A DNA stretch of 64,000 nucleotides, from NCBI GenBank assembly GCA_003290165.1, contig QNQO01007592.1:62001-126000 (forward strand). Reading direction: 5' to 3'. A program made the translations under genes and the position numbers. Shown in pieces: positions 33,589 to 45,404 of the stretch. Within the stretch, counting starts at the first letter, position 1. The number at the start of each line of letters is the position of its first letter. The notes below the pieces were generated by a model, which ran no database searches, was not told where the DNA came from, and was given only the letters and a program-made list of their open reading frames with translations. The stretch is from Berberis thunbergii. Its lineage: Eukaryota; Streptophyta; Magnoliopsida; Ranunculales; Berberidaceae.

Positions 33589-33965
33589 TTAGTTTGCCGC
33601 AAACTGCCAATATCGCGTGCTTGATACAAATTTTCAAAAAATAGTTATAGAAGTGGGATTCATTGTGTATGCATTGTCCAACGTGATACTCTCGCATTGT
33701 TTATGGGATAAAATGCCTCGTAAAGAAATGCAGAGTTTGCGTCTGGATTCTCTCATCCAAAAGCTCTCCTTACTTGTTGGGAACCTTCAACCAATATGTA
33801 GTTTCCTTTCTTAGAGGGACTCCTAAACTAAAAATAATTTAATACAAAGGTCATCGTGATTAGTTTAGATGGCTAGTCATCATTTACTAATAATGAAATA
33901 AAACAAAGGTTTTGATTTCATTTTACAAATACAACAGGCTTACAACTAATATCGCCTTTTTGAAT

Positions 33966-34114
33966 TTTTTTTTTGGAAGGCGAGCTGGGTTTTCAGGATC
34001 CCATAACTGGTCAACACACCATAAACTGATAAACATGCCGCCGGCTAAGTTTAAACCCATGACCTAGTGGTACCATCCGTCAAGCTTTAACCATTGAGCT
34101 GTCATGCCATTGGC
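33966..34114 (-). mobile_element. tRNA-derived SINE
   Basis: On the minus strand a tRNA-like head has an A-box-like word (AGCTCAATGGTTA) and a B-box-like word (GGTTTAAACTT), both slightly diverged, and the tail is an A-run (T-run 33966-33974 on the plus strand). About 149 bp. It is flanked by CCTTTTTGAA (33956-33965) and CCTTTTTGGA (34115-34124), a 10-bp duplication with one mismatch. SINEs are copied by LINE enzymes in trans. Confidence 0.65.
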
Positions 34115-34697
34115 CCTTTTTGGATGTTTATATATTTTAAGAACAAAATTAAGTTGTTTGATATGTTAATGAAAAAAAAATGTGATTCTTTTATTAATGT
34201 ATTTTTAATCTTTATAATTTTTATAATATTTATATTTTTTAATGTTACATCCTCCAAATAAAAAAGATAGACAAACCAAATATTAATTAAATTTTACATT
34301 AGTTTTCTGATAAACACTACTAGGCAACCGCAAAATAATGCATTGGAAACTACTGAATTACAAACCAATGCAAATGCATTAGTTTGTAAATTGCATTTTT
34401 TTACTGTGTACCAAGCGGACCCTAAACTACATTAATGAAAAAAAATTAAATTCTAGTATGAAGGCAAAAACGAAAGATCACATTGCTTGCTACCTTACAG
34501 TGTTACATTTAGAGGTGCTCAAAACCAAAATAAAAAATTGCATCCCAAATTGAAAATATTATTTGGATTTCAAGAGACCATGGGGGTATTTGGGTGTGAA
34601 AACATCCGCTTGTTTGTTTCGGTGTGATTTTTTGAATTTCGCGCGGCCATTGTGTCATGCACATTTTCCTATGAGCAGTCCTTTCATTTTTTGACCC

Positions 34698-34705
34698 TAT
34701 AAAAA
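34698..34705 (+). promoter_or_regulatory. Candidate TATA box of antisense ORF
   Basis: TATAAAAA lies 95 bp upstream of the ATG at 34793, followed by a pyrimidine-rich leader. It is on the strand opposite to the retroelement's own transcript, so the antisense ORF could have its own promoter. Confidence 0.45.
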
Positions 34706-34792
34706 TGAGGAGGTGGATACTGCACTTTCTTCTTTACGTTATCTTCGTTCCCACGCTTTGATTTCTTTCTCTTTCAATTTTGTCTCATAACA

Positions 34793-37020
34793 ATGTCTAG
34801 CTTTAGGGTCCTAAGTGGTGATGTGCTTGCCACTCGCGAAGTTTACTTTTCGCCTAAGCGGGCGACGAGAACGACTATGGATAGTGTTTGTTATGACTAT
34901 TCATTGCCATTTGACCTCGAGATCATCCTGCATGAAGAGGGTGAGAGTCCTTGTCGTCCGAGGTCTGGCTATATTGCGTTGTACCCTGGCGTGTTTAAGG
35001 CAAGTCTTAGGCTTCACGCTCCAAAAATCTTCTGGGAGTATCTAGGTTTCTTGGACATCGTTCCGGCGCAAATGTTTCCTAACGGCTAGAGGGTAATGAT
35101 CGCAACTTAGTAAGGTTTGTTTTATCTGGGATTTCGATGAACATATGGGTTTTGCACTCCGTGGTGGGGTTTAGTGTAAACACGAACCACACTTGCTATC
35201 TCCGTGGTCGATCTTGCTTTGAAAATCTCAGGGACAAGTATAGGGGTTGGTCGAGGCTCTGGTTTTATGCGTCCATTACTTCTGATTATTTCATGTTGCA
35301 CAATGTACAAATTCTGCGATCATTCTGAGAACCCAAGAGGAACAAACTATTTTTGTTTGTGGAGGAGCAAGAGTTCCGTGATCGATTTAATAAGCTACCC
35401 AAGTCCCCAGTAGAAGCTTTTATTACTACGGATATTTGCGACCGCAATGGTCTGTACACTATGAGCGAGGCGGATCTTGCAGCGCTTACTACGACTTGTG
35501 CTTTGGAAGTTAGTGTTGTGTGCGCTGGTACTGTCGTCATTTTTGATGAGGGGCAGGAGTGTACTCCCCCGGCTGTCGTTGGCGATGCGGGCATTGATTG
35601 GAAAGTGAACTCCGCTAAGAAGCCTACGAATCACAATGCTCATGTTGTTGCCAGAGGTGTCGTTAATGCTGGCTCGAGCATTAGAAAGTGGAAAGTTCTC
35701 AAGCCTGCTAGTCCGTCTAAGCTGTTGGCGATTAGTCCTGGTCATGTCCCGAACAAGAAGAAGCTTGCTACCTCGGTTCATGGTATTACCAGGGCTCATT
35801 TTCTTATTGTATCTTCCGAGAAGGGTGGTGGTTATGTTGTTGATCCTACTACTCGAGAGGTTGAGGAGATAAATCAAAATGTCGAGAGGAGCAATAATGA
35901 GGTTTCTCGTCATTTGGATAATCATGAAAAAAGATTTGTTTCCTCATATGTCTTGCCTGATTTAATAGACTTGTCCTTTTATGATCCACATGTTATAGAC
36001 AACAAGATGTTCCAGCTTGGTATCAAAATTTCTAAGAATCCGAACAGTACGAAGACTTTATCTGATTTCGAGTTTGACTTCTCCTTGGAAGACCAAGTTG
36101 TTGCTCATGGTCATGGTTCTAAGGTTCTTATTTCTTCTGTCATTGCAGGTACTTTGGAGTTGCCTGCTACTCTCCCTGCCACCCGTTCTACTGTTGTTAC
36201 CTTTAAGAAGTTCAACTGGTCTTCTGAGGTTGATGCGCAAGATAGTTCTCTCAATCTCATTGTCGATTGTCATGAGCGGTTGATCAAGAGGGCTCCCATG
36301 CTCGTTCATCTGCCATGTAATCATCTTGAAGAAGGTCTCAAGCATCTCATGGAGGGGATGAGTCAACTCATTTATGCTGGCGTTATGGGGTCAAATTATA
36401 AGGCCACGCGCGATCAGGTGGTGCTAATTGATTGAAAGATGGCAGGGCAGGCCTTGGTTCTATCTCATGTTCTCTATAAATTTGATCCGCCGAAATCACA
36501 GTGTATGGAGTATGCGAAGGCTGCTGACGCTGCTTGGACTTCGCAGAAGTACGTCGAGGATATTCAAAATAAGTTTGCTTCCAAACTCGAGGTCTCCAGA
36601 CGAAATCGAATAAACCGCGTTTTCAGTTGAGTATTACTGAGAAGGATTTGTCTGATCGAATGGATTATTGTGACGAGGCCAAGCGTTCTGCTGTGTATTA
36701 CTCTGCTAGTTTAATAGCTTCTATGGTGCGAATTGTTCAATTGAATACCGAGCTTGCTACTGCTAGGCTTATTGTCATTAAAAGATAACTCACGTCGACT
36801 CGGGTTGAGCTTGTATCAGTTACCGATAAATTAAAGGTTGCAGAAGCAAGGCTTGGATGTATCTAAGTATTGTTGTTACGCTGAGCAAGTATTCGAGGAC
36901 GAAGAGGAACCCGTTCCGGATTCGCTGAGTGACCTTGTTTATGAGAAACATTCATCTCTTCGCCCGTCTGAGCCTGTGCCATCGAGTGACATTGTTGTTG
37001 ATAGGAATGCCCCTTTTTGA
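34793..37020 (+). pseudogene. Antisense extra ORF of Tat element (gypsy-type transposon domain), degenerate
   Basis: It starts at ATG 34793 with SLPFDLEIILHEEGESPCRP and GYIALYPGVFKASLRLHAP, features of the plant 'putative gypsy type transposon' domain. After a stop at 35087 the homology resumes in another frame as LWFYASITSDYFMLHN (to 35328), then in a 360-codon open stretch (35353-36435), a helical segment (36439-36630) and an acidic tail (36838-37020). The breaks could be stops and frameshifts or partly introns. The product has no known activity. The equivalent region of the second Tat element (48024-50462) has the same order: domain, long linker, coiled coil, acidic tail. Confidence 0.6.
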
Positions 37021-37112
37021 GTACTCTTATTAATTGGCCCTTCTTGTCTTCATGTAATCTTCTCCTGATGTAATGAATTACAAAATCAATGAGAATCTCA
37101 TTTATTTTATTG

Positions 37113-37751
37113 CAGTGTTCTAAAAAGCGCTAGGCGGTGGGCGGGCGGCGAGCATGTGCCAGCGCCCAAGGGCCTAGGCGACACCTAGGCGGTCTTAGGT
37201 TTTGTATTTTAACTTTAATAATTTACAAAAGTTAAGCATAATACCTTAACAATTACATCCAATTAAATGCCAAGATACATATGCAAAATTTAAAAAACTG
37301 AAAAATTAACAATCATGAACAAAATTTATTAAAACTCGAAGTTGGTCATGATGGGTACTTTATACAAAGTTGAATTTGTGGACAAATATCCAAACCTACT
37401 CACTTATTTTTTTTCAAATTGCATGAATAACCTCAATCATGTTTGATAAAATCTACATTACTAAAATTGGTACCGGCAAATCCTTTGAAAATTCCATTAA
37501 GTAATCATCCTTTGCTACATTTAGACATATGCTGAATAAAAACAATTAAATTGTTTATTTCTAAAAAAGAGGAAAGAAAAGTAAAATAAGAACACAATCA
37601 GCCTTATTAAAAAAAAAAACTCGCCCAACCGTCTAGGCTGCCCAGACCAGCCTAGACTGCCCAGACCAGCCTAGACTGCCCAGAACCCGCCCAGCAATTA
37701 ATCTGGGTGTTTTTCTACCTTCTAGTTCCTAGGCCGATTTTTAGAACACTG
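37113..37751. mobile_element. hAT-like non-autonomous element between antisense ORF and pol
   Basis: 639 bp with terminal inverted repeats CAGTGTTCTAAAA and TTTTTAGAACACTG. Flanks TTTTATTG (37105-37112) and ATTTATTG (37752-37759) match at 7 of 8, an 8-bp TSD as in hAT. Subterminal GC-rich blocks (GCTAGGCGG, CCTAGGCG) contrast with an AT-rich middle and a short tandem of GCCCAGACCAGCCTAGACT (about 37641-37683). No transposase frame. Confidence 0.8.
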
Positions 37752-37759
37752 ATTTATTG

Positions 37760-38204
37760 TTATTGCTTGTACGCAGTATGTATTTCCGTCTAACTTGTTA
37801 GACTTGGCTTTTTGATTCGACATTCCTGGTTGAATTCTGACTTGTTTGTCATAATTTGTACAAGTGTGCTTCGATGTTCGACATGTTAGTCGTGTAGAAG
37901 CTTCTTTTTTATGAAATCCGACTTTTCATGTCTACTTTTTGATGTCGTACATTATAGTTGACAAAAGAAAAAATTCGGCTCATGTGTCCAGGTACTTTAT
38001 TACTTCATGGTTCATTAGACCAGAGTTTAATGTTTATGTCCAACTTGCTTGTCCTGATACATATATTTAGACTTTACTCATAACCCAATACGTTGGTTGT
38101 GCTGTGTGTTTCCTCGAGTGAAATCTTTAGTCTGACTTTTTTGTCCAGACTAGATTTTATCGCTTGAACGTGAAATGAAAGATAAAAAGCAGTTTTATTG
38201 ATAA
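37760..38204. other. Spacer of Tat element between antisense ORF and integrase end
   Basis: Non-coding, T-rich on the plus strand, with degenerate recurring TTGTC and GACTT words. It occupies the position held by two tandem-repeat arrays in the second Tat element. Confidence 0.4.
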
Positions 38205-41200
38205 TATTTTTCAAATGCTCTACATTCCACGGTCGTGGTAGTTGTTCACCCTCTGTATTTTCTAACTAGTATGTCCCCAGTCTGTTGATTTTTATCACTT
38301 TGTATGGTCCTTCCAAATTCAAATTAATTTTGCCCATGTCTGGTTCCTTTGTATTAAGTTGAATTTTCTGAAGCACCCAATCACCAACATTGAACGTTTG
38401 AGGCTTTAGTTTTTTGTTATAGTAGTTGGCCATCCGTTGTTGGTAGGCTGCTGTTTTGATAGAAATATTTTCACTTTTCTTTGAGGAGATTTAATCTCAC
38501 TCTCAGTGCTTCATTGTTGTCCCCTGCTCAGAACTCTTTGGTTATGAATATTGGCATATCAATTTTTACGGGCATCATTGCTTCAGACCCATATGCGAGG
38601 GCAAAAGGAATCTCCCCTATTGGAATAATTTTCATTGTTCTGTATGCCTAAAGGATGCTAGGTAGTTCAGATGTCCACAATCCCTTCGATGCTTCGAACT
38701 TCCTTTTGATCACTTCTAGGATCATTCTGTTGGTGACCTCGGCTTGTCCATTTGCCTGTGGATGGGCAGGTGCTGAGAAATGATGTTAGATGCTCAGATT
38801 TTCGCACAACTCCTTAACATTATTGCCTTCGAATTGCTTCTCGTTGTCTGTGACAATTACTCTTGGGATTTTGAATCTGCATATTATGTCTTTCCAAAGG
38901 AACTTTTTGAATTGAGCTTTTCCTGTCTTTGCTAACGGTTCTACTTCCACCCACTTAGTGAAGTAATTTATCGCTACGAGGAGGAATTTGTTTCTGCCGG
39001 ACATTGAGAGTGGCTTACGATGTCCATCCCCTATTGTGCAAATGGCCATGAACTGCTTATTGGGATTAGATTTTGGCTTGGCATGTGATTATATGGGGCA
39101 AATCTCTGGCATTTGTTACAAGTGCGAACGAGTTTATTTGCAACCGCTTGCATTGTCAGCCAATAGTATGTCGGTGTTAGGGCTTTTGGGCTAGTGTTCT
39201 TCCTCTTGGATGGTTTCCACATGTATCATGATGAATCTCTCGCAGAACATAGTCATCATCATCGAGCGAGAGGCATCTTAGTAGCAGGCTAGTGGCAGAC
39301 CTCCTATAAAGTCTGTCGTTAGTCACCGTGTACCATGTTGCTTGGTTTTGTAGCTTTCGGGGCTCCATCTTGTCTGCTGGAAGCTCTCTCCGTTCATTAT
39401 ATATGTGAGGATTGGATTTGTCCAATTGTTTTCCCGGCCTATTGCACATGCCCTTGTACTTGATTTTCTAGTATGGAACTTTCCTGTATCGCGACGAGCG
39501 GATTATCAAGCTCCTACAACCTTCCATCAGCTCAGCGGTCTTTTGGTGGTAGGCTTTCATTCGAGCATCTTTGACTTGAAATTCGTCGTTCAGCTGATTG
39601 ACCACCAATTTGGAGTCAGTAAAGACGCTGATTTTTTTATTCCCAAATGTTTTGACAATTGTAGCTCGAGTATTATTGCTTCGTACTCGGCTTCTTTGTT
39701 TGAGGCTTTGAAATTGAATTTTATCGCCTTCTCTAACGTCACGCCTTCTGAGTTGTACATGATCATTCCAGCTCCACTTCCCGCCTCATTGGATGCTTCA
39801 TCACAACGGTGGATCCATTCGTGGATGGTTTGTTTGGTTTGTTCCTCTTCGTGGTTACTATCTGGATGGCGGTCGTTGCTACCTGTGAACTCAGCGATGA
39901 AATCCGCCAATGTTTGAGATTTATTGCAGTTCTGAGGGCATAGCTGATGTCCAACTGTCCGAGTTTTATTGCTCATTTCACCATTCTTCCTGATAGCTAT
40001 GGTTTGTGCAATACTGACCGAAGTGGTTGTTCAGTCATCTCAATGATTGGGTGAACTGGAAGTATGGTCGTAGCTTTCTTGAAGTTACGATTAGGGTGAA
40101 CGCTAGTTTCTCCAAAGCTGAGTAGTTGATATCCGCATCTCCCAGTGTTTTGTTGATGTAATATATTGGTTTTTGTGCGCCCTTATCCTCATGTATCAGT
40201 GTTGAGCTTATTGCATGGTCGGACACAGACAAGTATAAATACAGTGCTTCCCTGTGCTCATTTTTAACAACAGTTATGTGCTCCCCATGTATGTCTTCAA
40301 GCTTTGAATAGCCTTCTCGCATTTTTTTTTCCATTTGAATGTCTTGTTTCCTTTCAAGATTTTGAAGAAAGGTAAACATTTGTTTGAGGACTTGGAAATG
40401 AATCTATTCAAAGTCGTTATCCTGCAATTGAGACTTTTCACACCCTTTATGTTCATTGGTGACTGCATGTTGAGAAGTGCTTGTATCTGTTTCAAATCAG
40501 CTTCAATTCCTCATTGGTTGACCATGTATCCAAGGAATTTTCCTGATTCTACTCCAAATGTGCATTTCTTCGAGTTCAGCTTCATTTTGTATCTTCGGAG
40601 TCGGGAGAAGGCTTGTTCGAGATTTTTGATATGGTATGTTCGGCGTTAGCTTTTGACCAACATGTCATTGATATACACCTCCATCATCTTACCGATTTGG
40701 TTTCTGAACATTTTGTTGACCAGGCGCTGGTATGTAGCTCCCGCATTCTTTAGCCCGAATGGCATCACCAGGTAACAGTATGTACCTCTTCGTTATAAAA
40801 TGCGTCTTTTCTTGGTCAGGAGGGTGCATCTGTATCTAATTGTACACAGAGTACGCATCCATGAAGCTCAGGAGTTCGTGTCCGATAGTGACATCTACTA
40901 TCTGGTCTATGCATGGGATTGAGAAACTGTCTTTTGGATAGGCTTTGTTCAGATCACTATAATCTACACATACTTTTCACTTGTTGTTGTTCTTCTTTAC
41001 AAATACTGTGTTAGCAAACCAATCCAAGTAATGAGATTCTCTGATCATTCCGGCAGTTATCAGACGGTGCACTTCCTCATTTATTGCTTGGTTACGTTCT
41101 AGGGCAACCGACCTTCTTTTTTGTCAGATCGGCTTCTTGTCTGGATTAACTTGCAGTTTGTAACTGGTGACAGAGGGTATATTCCCACCATGGCCTTCAT

Positions 41201-42250
41201 CGTCAAGGAAAAAGTCTTTTGATTATCCTTTAGTAGTTGGACCAATTTCACGGCGAGTTCTAGGAGGATTTTTGTGCTAATCATAACTGTTTTGTCTCCT
41301 TTGTTGTCAAAGTAGACTACTGTCATTTCTTCTTTTAGTTGTACTATGTTTGGTCGATCTCTTGGACTAGTTAGGGCAGTATTGTCATCCGGAAGGTCGG
41401 GGTATGTTTGACCAGATTGCTGCAGTGGCTCCTCTGGTCGTTGCAGTAATTGCTATCTGTGGGGACCTTTCATCACTGCATAGTGGCATTCGCATGCAGC
41501 TGGGTGATCTTTTTTGATTATTTGAATGCCATCATTGGTATGGTACTTCAAGCGTTGATGCATGGTGGAGGATACCGCTCCGATTTCGTGTATCCACGGC
41601 CTTGCAAGAAACATGTTGTATCCCTGGTTTTCGGGCTTTGCCTGGCAGTTGGATCCAAGCGGACGACATTGTTTTCCACTGAAACCTTCCATTGGTTGAT
41701 CATTGGGCTAAAACATTTCTTTAGTGAATCACATCTTTCGAAACGCTGTTAGGTACGGGAGGTTGGCCGAAATGCCCATGTTGATCTCCCACCTGGCTAT
41801 CAGTACTGAAATTATCAGGGCATCGTTGTGAAAGAAATTGACTCCCTTTGCGTCCTCGTTGGAGAATGCCAGAGTTCGTTGTGTCATTCTGACACGTTGT
41901 GTAGAAGGCTCTAGGTATTTGATCGTTGTTCGTAAATCCCAGATTGATCACTTCCGATATCGATTGGATAGCTCATTCTTTCCTATTGCGCCATGTAAGA
42001 CGTATATCAGTTCCCTTGATTGCTCCTCTGACCTAACTTTTCTTTTTTCGAACTCTCTCCACCTTATGAATTTTCCTAGTCGTCCTTTTTTTTATATGGT
42101 GGTCGATCTTGTACTTTAAGTTGTAGTGGTCCTCGGTGTCGTGCATGTAATCCTCATGGAAATAACAATATCTGCTTTTACTTCGCCCATCTGGATCTCC
42201 TCTCATTTTGGGTGGCCACCTAACATCATCCCATTTCACCATAGTTTTCA
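38205..42250 (-). pseudogene. Tat-type pol remnant (protease, RT, RNase H, integrase)
   Basis: Read leftward through many stops and shifts: protease-region tail with FLARPWIHEIGAVSSTMHQR (41453-41692); RT with RNQAINEEVHRLITAGMIRE, VCVDYSDLNKAYPKD and a decayed catalytic region (about 40600-41300); RNase H-like part with YINKTLGDADINYSALEK (40035-40379) and a second RNase H-type block SEGVTLEKAIKFNFKASNKE with EAEYEAI (39590-39976), the doubled RNase H arrangement known from Tat; integrase zinc region CNKCQRFAP (39031-39222), core DYFTKWVE-type sequence read NYFTKWVEVEPL and VIVTDNEKQF (38786-39049), and a C-terminal NLEGPYKVIKI ending near 38205. Inactive. Confidence 0.8.
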
Positions 42251-42440
42251 AGACCTCAGCTCAATTTGTTTTCAAAGTCATGAATGGTTTGCTTGTCATT
42301 CATTCATGTTTGGATCTTCCAGGTTGCCGCCTTCCAAGTTCTTGTTGGTATAATTCGGATCTGCTACTGGTTCAATGTCTTTTTAACTGGCCATTTTCCT
42401 CTCAAGGCATGTCATTCCTCCGTCATTCTTCTCTCCTATC

Positions 42441-43433
42441 TCAGTTGGCTGAAGCGTGTCTATTTTCAGATTCATTCTTCCTTCTAACAGTCATCATCTC
42501 CTCGAGCGTGATGTGTTTTCGAGCGGTCTTTAATAGAGTCGCCATATTATTTGAGGGGTTTAGATTCAGAGAATCATAGAATGGTCCCCTTATTAGTCTG
42601 GAAGTGAATGTAGCAATTGCTGTGTCATCGCTGCAGCCGTCAATCATGGTCAACTCGTTAGTTAAATGAGTGATGTACTGCCTTATGGTCTCCTAAGCAT
42701 TCTGTTTGATGTGACACAAATAGTGTGGGCCTTTCTCATTCTTTGACTGTCGATGAACCTCGTGATGAAGGCAGTGGCTAGCGCTTGGAAAAAGCTTATC
42801 GATCTCGAAGGTAAACTGTTGAACCAACTCATCATTGTGGAGGTGAGGCTGGTTGGAAATGTTAGGCATAGGATGAACTCTGTGCTCTCCTTCAATGCCA
42901 TCATGTGGTGGAAATGCCGCAAATGGTCGGTGGGATTGGTGGTGCCATCGTATGTCTCGAACTTTGATAAAGTGAACTTTTTTGGTAAAGGAGTTATCAT
43001 AAGCGTGTTAGAGAACGATGGTCTGGCTAATTCATACAACACGTTAGGATCTATCACTCCGATCCTGAATGGAATTCGTGCAGGGGTCCCATTCTGGAGG
43101 ACATCTGTTGGTAGTTCACTGTTGAGGTTCCGCGGGAACTTCATTTCTTTCTCGAACGTGGTTGGCAGAACGAGTGTGCTCTTGAATGAGTTTGTCCTCC
43201 GTTTTGATTAGAAGATTCATCTTGGTCATGAGTTGATCCATACGAGGATCTGTGGCAGTGCCACCAGATGTTTGAGATGACTAGGATATCCCTCCATGTT
43301 GTGGCTCTCTGTTGCTGGGCATCAGCTTGAGAGTTGTTGCAGGGATTGAAGCATGCATTGTAAGTAACACAGCTTCACCAGTGAAGAGATTGCTTTGATT
43401 GTTGCTGGGTTGAGGGTCTACATTGTGTTCCAT
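42441..43433 (-). pseudogene. Tat-type gag remnant
   Basis: Starts at ATG 43433 on the minus strand (MEHNVDPQPSNNQSNLFTGE), about 80 bp inside the PBS, with an early stop near 43280. The Gag core follows in frame 43144-42683: KFETYDGTTNPTDHLRHFHH, LCLTFPTSLTSTMMSWFNSL, ALATAFITRFI. It then shifts to DGCSDDTAIATFTSRLIRGP (42441-42653). These are standard Ty3/gypsy Gag landmarks. Confidence 0.82.
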
Positions 43434-43515
43434 CTACTCTAAAAGCTTTTTAATTGCTTATTAGAACTGAGGAAGTTTCTTATTGCAGACTCTCTTATTG
43501 AAAGAAAACTGTCGC

Positions 43516-43535
43516 TCCCCACGGACAATGTCAAA
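43516..43535 (-). promoter_or_regulatory. Primer binding site region of Tat element 1
   Basis: Just inside the LTR the minus strand reads TTGACATTGTCCGTGGGGA. It aligns with TTGGCATCGTCTGTGGCAA in the second Tat element, resembling the TTGG-C(A/G)-CCGTCTGTGG type used by this lineage. The priming tRNA was not determined. Confidence 0.6.
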
Positions 43536-43536
43536 C

Positions 43537-44089
43537 TGATGCGTCCAAAATCTGGTCTCCTATAAGTTAGACCTGCAAAACATATGTTAGATTGCCAAAG
43601 ACCACATTTTTGGTGGCCGAAGGCACTCCGATGTTTAAGTTAGTAACTCGGTTAAAGATGGAGATAAATCTGGACATAACTTAATTAAAATTACATATAT
43701 TTCTCAAATGTTCCCTTTACCTTATATAATGGTCGTTATTAGTTTTCTGCATGACATAAGCATGTGAGGCGCAATGAAAGGGGATGTTCTCTGTAACAGT
43801 CTCCTCATTTATGAAGATACGTCCTTGGAGGCGTAACTCTTTCCACGGTTTTTTTCTCTGTAACGTTCATCCTTTTTAAGGGAGAACTCTATCGAGACCA
43901 GATTTGGGCTTCTGACTATGATTTATTCTGATGGCCCTCTTTGGACATCCTGCCATGTACAAACTAAACTTTGTAGCTGAGTACAAACGTTTCTTCCGTC
44001 CTGCCTGGTCTTGGGATACTCGATTGTTACAATGGACAATATCTGCCACGTGTATGATTGTGATAACAATCTTATTTGATTTATCATCA
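43537..44089 (-). repeat. 5' LTR of Tat element 1
   Basis: On the plus strand it begins TGATGCGTCC and ends ATCATCA, 553 bp. It shares with the LTR at 63042 the words GGTGGCCGAAGGCACT, the TAAGT that follows, and CCACGTGTA near the far end. A minus-strand TATA box (complement of TTATATAA near 43722-43729) fits the orientation. Confidence 0.7.
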
Positions 44090-45320
44090 CAAATGATTTG
44101 GAGACTCACAAAAAAATAGTTGTTTCTTCCGTGAAGAGGACTGCAAGGTGAGCTACAAGGGCTGAAATGCATAGATGCAGTCTTATATAGCATCGGCAAG
44201 ATTGGATATTAGAGGAAGTAGTTCTAGGATGACCCTTGGTTTCGTATGGGACAAAATGTAAAATGAGCTTGGAAATTGACGAAAAGAAACCATAAACAAT
44301 CAGTGATTGAAGAAAATAGGTAGAGAGATGGTGATTTAAAAATCCAAGGTGTTTTTTTTGTTTAAAAATAATTGATGGATCTAATTCCAAGAGTATGGAG
44401 GCGTGCAGATTTTGGGGGGAAAGACAGGCGGTTTGATGATAAAGAAAAGATTATAATGGGGTGTGGCAGATTGAAGGAATGTAAGGTTCAGACAACGAAA
44501 TAATGAGATGAAATCAAGGAAAATGACATCAACCTTCGGGAACAACCTTGAAATCGATTGGAAAAACGATTGATTCATGGTGGAAGTGCACTGATTCGAA
44601 GCAAAAATGCAGGTATGTCAAAAAGCAGAAAGATGGTAGATGTGAATGGCAGAAAACAATGACAGGATCAGTTGCATGCATCAGAGCATCTTTTAACATC
44701 CCACTGAAGTTTAGTCCATGGACTTGTTCTTTGAACAAATTAATCGTTCAAATGAAATAAATAATTTGCTAAAATGATTCCGAAAATTTTAAAACTCTCA
44801 AACCGGGATAAGTATCAGTGTTAGCTGATACCATATCATGAATGCTCCATGTTGGCATTTGGATAATCAAAAGCAGCAATTCACCAACCTAATAAAATTA
44901 GTATGTTTTTCCAAAAACACATAACAATTGTAACATATCGTAAAAATGACCTCTTAACAGCTGCATATCTTTTTATTAATTAAAAGTAAACACATGCTTG
45001 ATTTGAAGATCACATTTACATAATATATGATCAGAATTTTTCATACTAATTAGGCATGATGACGAGAGTTGTTGCACAAGTTGTTCTAATCAAACAACAT
45101 GGTTGCTTTCATTTAAGGAGTTTTGATTACTTCAGGATCTTAATACAAGAATCAAAAGCAAAAGAAAAAACAGTTATGCACATCCTATGCATCTCTATAC
45201 TGAAGTCAATAATACAGCTGGTAGGTTCGTAGGCGGGAAATCACAAGTAGGCATGTAATTTATATCCACATGAGTTGTTTGATCTTAGAAACAATTAAAT
45301 AATTATCCCATGAAGTCCAT
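44090..45320. other. Intergenic upstream of the intact patatin gene
   Basis: No credible gene or bounded element. Short frames on both strands (for example 44548-44760) lack recognisable domains. The final 150 bp resembles the promoter of the pseudogene copy. Confidence 0.4.
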
Positions 45321-45324
45321 GCAT

Positions 45325-45332
45325 GTATATAA
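45325..45332 (+). promoter_or_regulatory. TATA box of intact patatin-like gene
   Basis: TATATAAT lies 80 bp before the ATG at 45405. The flanking upstream words are shared with the pseudogene copy. Confidence 0.6.
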
Positions 45333-45404
45333 TACTTCAGTTTGTTTCTTCTTGGATGTTATATATATCATCACAAAGGGTTAATTACTGCGTTAACAAC
45401 AGCA

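Larger units (their letters stand above)
33082..34422. mobile_element. TAA-flanked TIR element (PIF/Harbinger-like) carrying nested insertions
   Basis: The left end GGCTCTGCTTGGTA and right end TACCAAGCGGACCC are imperfect inverted repeats, flanked by TAA at 33079-33081 and 34423-34425. The end sequence is of the same GGG-N-GTTTGGT style as the MITE at 24308. It contains a hAT-like MITE and a SINE; without them it is about 700 bp and non-coding. Ends are diverged, so the boundary call is tentative. Confidence 0.5.
34423..44089 (-). mobile_element. Tat-lineage Ty3/gypsy retrotransposon, minus strand, left end missing
   Basis: The 5' LTR (43537-44089), PBS, gag, protease, RT, RNase H and integrase read leftward to about 38205; then a spacer with a nested hAT-like element, and an antisense extra ORF (34793-37020). 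This order is that of Tat-lineage elements such as Grande and Retand, in which antisense ORFs between pol and the 3' LTR have been described. No 3' LTR was found: sequence left of the antisense ORF runs into the TIR element at 33082-34422 without an LTR match. Highly degenerate. The left boundary is arbitrary. Confidence 0.75.

Noticed and set aside
35395..35925. 176-codon minus-strand frame opposite the antisense ORF
   Set aside because: Although it is in the sense orientation of the Tat element, it shows no retroelement domain and is best read as the shadow of the 360-codon frame on the plus strand.
39405..39917. 170-codon plus-strand frame over the RNase H region
   Set aside because: Shadow of the minus-strand RNase H-like remnant, which has clear homology.
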